Below are positions 31,821 through 36,084 of a DNA stretch of 36,084 nt, one piece after another. Under the pieces are notes generated by a model. That model saw nothing but the letters and a program-made list of their open reading frames with translations. It was not told the DNA's origin and made no database searches. The stretch is from Streptomyces europaeiscabiei (GTDB lineage: Bacteria; Actinomycetota; Actinomycetes; Streptomycetales; Streptomycetaceae), in contig NZ_LRTR01000295.1 of assembly GCF_001550375.1 (NCBI RefSeq), positions 1-36,084 on the forward strand, given 5' to 3'. A program made the translations under genes and the position numbers. The first letter of the stretch is position 1. Each line of letters begins with the position of its first letter.

Positions 31821-32804
31821 CTACCGCGACGGGCCCCCGGTCCGATGTCGATGCGCCAGTGCCTCGTACGAAGCGGACAGCGCCGGCGCCGCCGACTCGT
31901 ACGTCCGTTGCGCCACCCCGATGAACAGGCAGTCCACCACCAGCAGCTGACTCGTCCGGGACGACATCGCCGCCGGGCGCAGCTCGCTCTCCCGGGCCGT
32001 GGACGTCGTCAGGACGTGATCGGCGTACTGGGAGACCGGTCCGTCCGGCCGCCCGGTGATCGCGATCGTCGTGGCCCCGTGGTCGAAGGCGGCCCGCAGC
32101 GGCTCGATGACGTCGCCCGTCGAGCCGGAGTGGGTGATCGCTATGGCCACGTCCTTCGCGCGGAGCTGCACCGCGTTGGTGACGGCGAGGTGCGGGTCGC
32201 TGTGCGCGTGGGCTATCAGCCCTATGCGGAGCAGCTTCTGCGCGAGGTCCTGGGCGACGAGCCCGGACGCCCCGACGCCGTAGATGTCTATGCGGCGGGC
32301 CCCGGCGAGCGCACCGACCGCCGCGCCGAGCTGGGCCATGTCGAGTCCGGCCGCCGTGTCCGCCAGGGTCTGCTGCTCGTCGTAGGCGAGCTTGGCGACC
32401 ACGTCGGGGAGCGGGTCGTCGACCGCGATGTCGGCCGTGACCGAGGGCGCGCGGCCCGACTCCTGGTGGGCGGCGAGGCCGGCGAGGGCCAGGCGCAGGT
32501 CGCGGTAGCCGGGGTAGCCGAGGAGGCGGGCGGTGCGGACGACCGTCGCCTCGCTGGTGCCGGTGAGCTCGGCGAGGCCGGTGACCGTGAGCGCCGCGCA
32601 GCCCGCCGGGTCCCCCGCGACGGCCTCCGCGACCCGCTGCATGGAACGGGTCATGGAAGGGGCCAGCGTCCGCACCTTCGCCGCGAGGGCGGCGGGTGCG
32701 GGAGGCGTGGGGGGTGTGGTCGCGGCGCCGCTCCGCCCTCCGGCCGGGCGGCCCGGGGCCTGTCCCTCCGCAGGTGCGAAAATTTCCTTCACGTCATCGC
32801 TCAC
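31821..32804 (-). CDS. MurR/RpiR-family transcriptional regulator
   Basis: Encodes 327 residues. After a Pro/Ala-rich start, an RpiR-type helix-turn-helix (about 40-110: LAPSMTRSMQRVAEAV, LAELTGTSEATVVRTARLLG) is followed by a SIS sugar-phosphate-binding domain (IDIYGVGASGLVAQDLAQKL, IAITHSGSTGDVIEPLRAA, ITGRPDGPVSQYADHVL). This architecture matches MurR, which senses MurNAc-6-phosphate and controls murQ; murQ is directly downstream on the same strand. GTG 32804 starts the frame. An AT-rich palindrome just upstream may be its own operator. Confidence 0.9.
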   Translation of the reverse strand: MSDDVKEIFAPAEGQAPGRPAGGRSGAATTPPTPPAPAALAAKVRTLAPSMTRSMQRVAEAVAGDPAGCAALTVTGLAELTGTSEATVVRTARLLGYPGYRDLRLALAGLAAHQESGRAPSVTADIAVDDPLPDVVAKLAYDEQQTLADTAAGLDMAQLGAAVGALAGARRIDIYGVGASGLVAQDLAQKLLRIGLIAHAHSDPHLAVTNAVQLRAKDVAIAITHSGSTGDVIEPLRAAFDHGATTIAITGRPDGPVSQYADHVLTTSTARESELRPAAMSSRTSQLLVVDCLFIGVAQRTYESAAPALSASYEALAHRHRTGGPSR

Positions 32805-32809
32805 ATCTT

Positions 32810-32826
32810 GAAAGATATTTTCTTTC
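32810..32826. promoter_or_regulatory. AT-rich palindrome upstream of the RpiR regulator gene
   Basis: GAAAGATATTTTCTTTC is a 6-bp-arm palindrome, strikingly AT-rich for this genome, six bases before the regulator start and between divergent genes. A related GAAAATTTCC lies just inside the coding region (32778-32787). It may be the regulator's own binding site. Confidence 0.5.
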
Positions 32827-32859
32827 CGGCCATATGGTCAAGGGCCGCACAATGGATGC

Positions 32860-33324
32860 ATGAGTCCCAGCAGCGACCCCGTTCAGCCCCCCATGGAGCC
32901 CGTGAGCCCGCTTGAGCAGGCGCTGCACGCGGCCCGCGCCCTCGTGCTCGCCGATCTGGCGGCCGGGAAGGTCGCCGAGGCGGATGTCGTGTCCATGGTC
33001 GAGGACTCGGTCGTGCAGCGCCGCTGGTGGGTCGAGCAGTGGCCGGACGGCGTGGCGTACGTCGGCGGGCTCGTCGCCCAGGACGTCCAGGACGCCCTGC
33101 TCGAACGGTACGGCCGCTGGCCCCTCTGCCCGGTCTGCGGCGACGGCGACCCGCACGCGCTCGACGTGGAGCCGGAGCTCGGGCCCGATCCGCGGTGGGT
33201 GTGCCACCAGGCGGGGGTGCGGGTCGCCGCGGTGGGGGCGCTGGGCTCGGCGTACGGGGCAGCGTACGGAGAGGCCTCCGGGGACGTGTCCGGAGAGGCC
33301 TCCGGAGAGGCGCCGTCCTCGTGA
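32860..33324 (+). CDS. Conserved hypothetical protein with a cysteine motif
   Basis: Encodes 154 residues. The first two thirds are helical (VSPLEQALHAARALVLADLA, VVQRRWWVEQWPDGVAYVGG), then RWPLCPVCGDGDPHALDVEP and RWVCHQAG form a possible metal site of Cys and His. The last 40 residues are low complexity and end in a GEASG repeat encoded by a 12-bp tandem repeat. ATG 32860 has almost no leader before the divergent regulator's promoter region. Its TGA overlaps the next start, so it is in an operon with the DUF4031 gene. No named family is recognised. Confidence 0.75.
   Translation: MSPSSDPVQPPMEPVSPLEQALHAARALVLADLAAGKVAEADVVSMVEDSVVQRRWWVEQWPDGVAYVGGLVAQDVQDALLERYGRWPLCPVCGDGDPHALDVEPELGPDPRWVCHQAGVRVAAVGALGSAYGAAYGEASGDVSGEASGEAPSS
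33268..33312 (+). repeat. 12-bp tandem repeat encoding GEAS/GDVS units
   Basis: GGAGAGGCCTCC, GGGGACGTGTCC, GGAGAGGCCTCC and a partial fourth unit follow without gaps, in frame with the C-terminal end of the gene. The repeat number could vary between strains. Confidence 0.7.
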
Positions 33325-33593
33325 CCCTCTACATCGACCCGCCCACCTGGCCGGGGCACGGGCACATGTGGTCCCACCTGGTGAGCGACGTGTCCTTCGA
33401 CGAACTGCACGCGTTCGCACGGCGGTCGGGCATCCCCGAGCGCGCCTTCGAGCGCGACCACTACGACATCCCGTCCCACCGCTACGAGGAGGTCGTACGG
33501 GCGGGGGCCGTGGAGGTGGGCTCGAAGGAACTGCTGCGCAGGCTGACGGAGGCGGGGCTGCGCAGGCCGAAGCGGCGGGGAGCTACGGCCTGA
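33321..33593 (+). CDS. DUF4031 family protein
   Basis: Encodes 90 residues with the family pattern MTLYIDPPTWPGHGHMWSHL, VSDVSFDELHAFARRSGIPE, RAFERDHYDIPSHRYEEVV and a final helix. DUF4031 proteins are small and widespread in actinobacteria; the conserved His, Asp and Tyr residues suggest an enzyme or ligand-binding role that is not established. GTG 33321 overlaps the preceding stop by four bases (GTGA), so the pair is translationally coupled. Confidence 0.88.
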   Translation: MTLYIDPPTWPGHGHMWSHLVSDVSFDELHAFARRSGIPERAFERDHYDIPSHRYEEVVRAGAVEVGSKELLRRLTEAGLRRPKRRGATA

Positions 33594-33606
33594 GGCCCGG
33601 CGTACG

Positions 33607-34719
33607 TCAGCTGCGCAGACGGAGTTCGTACGCGAACTGCTCCCCGTGCTCCCCGTCGCCCCAGTCGTCGCTCACCTTCTCGAATCCGGTCCGCGAAACG
33701 ACGCCCTGCGAAGGGATGTTGGCCTTCTCGACGACCGCGAACAGCGACCGTACGTCCCCCTGCTCCCGGCCCCGCTCCCGCGCCCAGCCGGCCAGCGCGC
33801 CCAGCGCCTCGGTCATGTAGCCGTGGCCGCGTGCCCCCTCGACCAGGTCGTAGCCGACCTCGACACGGCCCTCCTCGTCCGGGGCGCCGTGGTAGCCGAG
33901 CGCGCCGACGGCCAGCCCGTCCTCCTTGCGGACGAGCACGAACATGCCCCACTCCGGCCGGTGCACCCCCGCCTCGTACGCCTGGAACACCAGGCCCGCC
34001 CCGACCCGCGTCCCCTCGATCGGGCCGCCCACGATCCAGTCGAAGCCACCGGTGCCGCCCTCGGCGAGGTCGGCCGCGGCCGCCGGGTGGATGCCCTGGA
34101 GGACGACGCGCTCGGCGTCGATGTGCAGCGGGTTGCTCCAACGCCACTCCGTGACGGGCGCGCGCCCCTGCAGCTCGCCCCGGCCGGTGGCCCACAACAG
34201 CGTCGCCCAGGGGTCGTCACCGGGCCTGACCTGCGGGAAGAGGCGCGCGAGAACGGACTCGCACAGTCCGACGGGCGGCACGGACGCGGACGCGGGGAGC
34301 CCGAGGCCCTCCGCGATGTCGTACGTGTGCAGCAGCACCTCGGCGACGCCCATCGCCGCGAAGCCCTCGCGGTCGGCCGCGCGGAACGGATACGGGTGGA
34401 AGGCGCGGACCGTGCGGGGGGCGGTGCCGACGACGGCGGTGAGCAGGGCGCCGGTCGTCCGGATGACCTCCAGTACGTCGGTGTTCTCCTCGCACTCCGA
34501 CATGTCGATCTCGAACGGTACGTAGCGGGCCGTCGGCCGCCCCGCCAGCTGCCCCGCGTACGCGATCAGATCCGACGCGATGTGGTCCGCGGTCCCCCGG
34601 CAACTCCACTCCAGCCGACCGGCCTTGACGCCCTCCCAGTCCTGGCCGGCCACCGTCCCCAGCACCGCGAGGCTGTGTTCGACGGCTTCCTGTACCTGAT
34701 CCCCACCCATTGGTCGCAT
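33607..34719 (-). CDS. Fusion of a DinB/maleylpyruvate-isomerase-like domain and a GNAT acetyltransferase
   Basis: Encodes 370 residues. Residues 1-190 look like the mycothiol-dependent DinB/MDMPI N-terminal domain: VLGTVAGQDWEGVKAGRLEW, SCRGTADHIASDLIAYAGQL and GVAEVLLHTYDIAEGLGLP, with His residues placed like the family metal ligands. Residues 200-368 are a GNAT domain: GMFVLVRKEDGLAVGALGYHG, VEVGYDLVEGARGHGYMTEA with the acetyl-CoA loop in ARGHGY, and VEKANIPSQGVVSRTGFEKV. I infer mycothiol-linked small-molecule modification; no substrate is known. ATG 34719 is taken; ATG 34710 is an alternative. It has no close operon partner. Confidence 0.82.
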   Translation of the reverse strand: MRPMGGDQVQEAVEHSLAVLGTVAGQDWEGVKAGRLEWSCRGTADHIASDLIAYAGQLAGRPTARYVPFEIDMSECEENTDVLEVIRTTGALLTAVVGTAPRTVRAFHPYPFRAADREGFAAMGVAEVLLHTYDIAEGLGLPASASVPPVGLCESVLARLFPQVRPGDDPWATLLWATGRGELQGRAPVTEWRWSNPLHIDAERVVLQGIHPAAAADLAEGGTGGFDWIVGGPIEGTRVGAGLVFQAYEAGVHRPEWGMFVLVRKEDGLAVGALGYHGAPDEEGRVEVGYDLVEGARGHGYMTEALGALAGWARERGREQGDVRSLFAVVEKANIPSQGVVSRTGFEKVSDDWGDGEHGEQFAYELRLRS

Positions 34720-34739
34720 GGCGGCGAGGATAGGAGAGA

Positions 34740-36050
34740 TCAGACGTCAGTACGTACCGGATTTACGGTGCTGTCGGTGTTGTCCTTGCCGGTGCTGTGG
34801 CTTCTTCCGGCCACGCGGCGGGAGGCCCGCGTACGCCGGTCGAGGCGCAGCGACACGGCCGTGACGCCGATGGCGGCCGCGGTGATGGCGCCGCCCGCCC
34901 AGGCCGTGGAGGCGAAGCCGAAGCCCGCGTCGATGACGACGCCGCCGATCCAGGGGCCGCCGGTGTTGCCGAGGTTGAACGCGGCGGTGGTGGTGGCGCC
35001 GGCGAGGGTCGGGGCGGCGCCGGCGACGTTGAACAGCCGGGCGTTGAGGGCCGGGGCGGTGTAGAAGCAGGACACCCCGAGGAGGAAGGAGAGGAGGACG
35101 GCGGCGACGGCGTACTCGGCGAGCAGCGCCAGGGCGACGAGGAAGACCGTGGAGGCGGTGATACCGCTGAGCAGGACCCCGAAGAGGTGCGCGTCCGCGA
35201 CCCGTCCCCCGATCGCCGTGCCGATCAGCGCCCCGATCCCGAACAGCGCGAGAACCGACGGCACCCACCCGGCGTCCAGCCCCGCCACATCCGTGAGCAG
35301 CGGCGCGAGGTAGCTGAACGCGCAGAAGACGCCTCCGGCGGCCAGCGCCACGACCGTGATGGACAGCCAGACCTGGGGGTCGCGGTAGATCCGGACCTCC
35401 TGCCCCGGCCGGGGCCGCTCCTCGGGCCGGGGAATGGCCGGAACCAGTGTGACCACCCCGACGAGCGCGACCGCCGAGGCCACCGCCACCGCCCAGAACG
35501 CCGACCGCCACCCGAAGTGCTCCCCGAGGAACGCCCCCGCCGGCACCCCGAGCACGTTCGCGATCGACAACCCGCCGATCATGATGGCCAGCGCCCGTGC
35601 CCGCGCGTTCACCGGCACCATCGCGACGGCCACGGCCGCCCCGACCGCCCAGAACCCCGCACAGGCGAGCGCGCTCACGACCCGGGAGGCGAAGAGGACG
35701 GCGTAGCTCGGTGCGAGGGCGCCCGCGACCTGCCCGAACCCGAAGATCGTGATCAGTGCGACGAGAGTCGTACGCCGGGGGAGGCGCAGCGTCGCCACCG
35801 CCAGCAGGGGCGCCCCGACCACCATCCCGATCGCGAACGCCGAGATCAGCAGCCCTGCCCGTGGAATGGACACGTGCATGTCCTCGGCGATGGGCGGCAG
35901 CAGCCCCGAGAGCATGAACTCACTGGTTCCGAGTGCGAAGACGGCGAGGCCGAGGACGTAGACGGACAGGGGTATACGGAAGCGGGCATGGTCGGGAGCG
36001 GGGGCGGGTGAGGACATATCCATGGGCAACAGGCGGTCGTGGGGTCGCAT
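34740..36050 (-). CDS. MFS transporter, drug-efflux type (DHA1, Cmx/CmrA-like)
   Basis: Encodes 436 residues with about 12 membrane helices. The opening VLGLAVFALGTSEFMLSGLLPPIAEDMHVS is the mark of the arabinose-efflux and chloramphenicol-exporter group. The A-motif region (MVVGAPLLAVATLRLPRRTTL) and a motif C-like segment (LSIANVLGVPAGAFLGEHFGWRSAFW) follow, and NLGNTGGPWIGGVVIDAG marks the last helices. It should export a small toxic compound by proton antiport; the substrate is not known. The start is uncertain: ATG 36050 lies just after a run of 25 G on its own strand, and ATG 36023 or 36017 are possible. The run is at the window edge. Confidence 0.85.
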   Translation of the reverse strand: MRPHDRLLPMDMSSPAPAPDHARFRIPLSVYVLGLAVFALGTSEFMLSGLLPPIAEDMHVSIPRAGLLISAFAIGMVVGAPLLAVATLRLPRRTTLVALITIFGFGQVAGALAPSYAVLFASRVVSALACAGFWAVGAAVAVAMVPVNARARALAIMIGGLSIANVLGVPAGAFLGEHFGWRSAFWAVAVASAVALVGVVTLVPAIPRPEERPRPGQEVRIYRDPQVWLSITVVALAAGGVFCAFSYLAPLLTDVAGLDAGWVPSVLALFGIGALIGTAIGGRVADAHLFGVLLSGITASTVFLVALALLAEYAVAAVLLSFLLGVSCFYTAPALNARLFNVAGAAPTLAGATTTAAFNLGNTGGPWIGGVVIDAGFGFASTAWAGGAITAAAIGVTAVSLRLDRRTRASRRVAGRSHSTGKDNTDSTVNPVRTDV

Positions 36051-36053
36051 TCC

Positions 36054-36084
<31 letters not shown>

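Overview
The window is high-GC chromosomal DNA whose gene content and order match the Streptomyces core. In order it carries cdgB, an anchored carbohydrate-binding protein, a PfkB kinase, nagA and nagK, a sugar-binding lipoprotein, otsB, otsA, gpgS, a threonine-synthase-like gene, a CysO-like gene, a cold-shock gene, groEL2, and further on murQ with its RpiR regulator. From memory this resembles the SCO428x-SCO431x neighbourhood of S. coelicolor. The right edge is a run of 25 C, so it looks like a contig end.

Layout. (1) 1-4072 is accessory DNA: a DUF1876 gene, the last codons of a disrupted DMT (EamA-type) transporter gene, a large serine integrase abutting that fragment, an IS1380-family insertion sequence placed exactly at the integrase stop codon, and a 12-copy 10-bp tandem repeat. 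(2) 4073-7338 holds cdgB (GAF-PAS-GGDEF diguanylate cyclase), with candidate Crp and BldD sites upstream, and a membrane-anchored carbohydrate-binding protein. (3) 7349-13718 is amino-sugar and sugar metabolism: a PfkB kinase, nagA and nagK in one operon, and a divergent solute-binding lipoprotein, with three DasR-operator-like sites in the shared promoter. A TnpB element has landed at the 3' end of nagA and replaced its last codons. (4) 14050-17908 is storage and compatible-solute metabolism: a DUF3263 gene, otsB, otsA and gpgS. (5) 18001-19875 is a SAM-I riboswitch followed by a threonine-synthase-like PLP enzyme and a CysO-like sulfur-carrier protein ending in Gly-Gly. (6) 20337-22546 is a cold-shock gene and groEL2 with CIRCE operators. 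(7) 22783-30648 is mixed: an old yellow enzyme, a Uma2 protein, a winged-helix/zinc-ribbon regulator, an F420/flavin luciferase-like enzyme, a WhiJ-like HTH plus DUF397 pair, small conserved genes and a VapBC toxin-antitoxin pair. (8) 30698-36050 holds murQ, its MurR/RpiR regulator, two small conserved genes, a DinB/MDMPI-GNAT fusion and an MFS exporter.

How the genes work together. nagKA (GlcNAc) and murQ (MurNAc) feed cell-wall sugars back into metabolism, and the DasR-like sites place the first of these under amino-sugar control. otsA and otsB make trehalose, and gpgS makes glucosylglycerate. The most interesting unit is the SAM-riboswitch operon. A methionine-type riboswitch controlling a threonine-synthase fold plus a thiocarboxylate-type sulfur carrier suggests homocysteine synthesis from O-phosphohomoserine with protein-bound sulfur, rather than plain threonine synthesis.

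A GC-rich palindromic repeat (core GGGGAACTGCGCG or its complement) recurs at least four times, plus degraded pieces. One copy lies inside the 5' coding region of nagA. No tRNA, rRNA or CRISPR array was seen.
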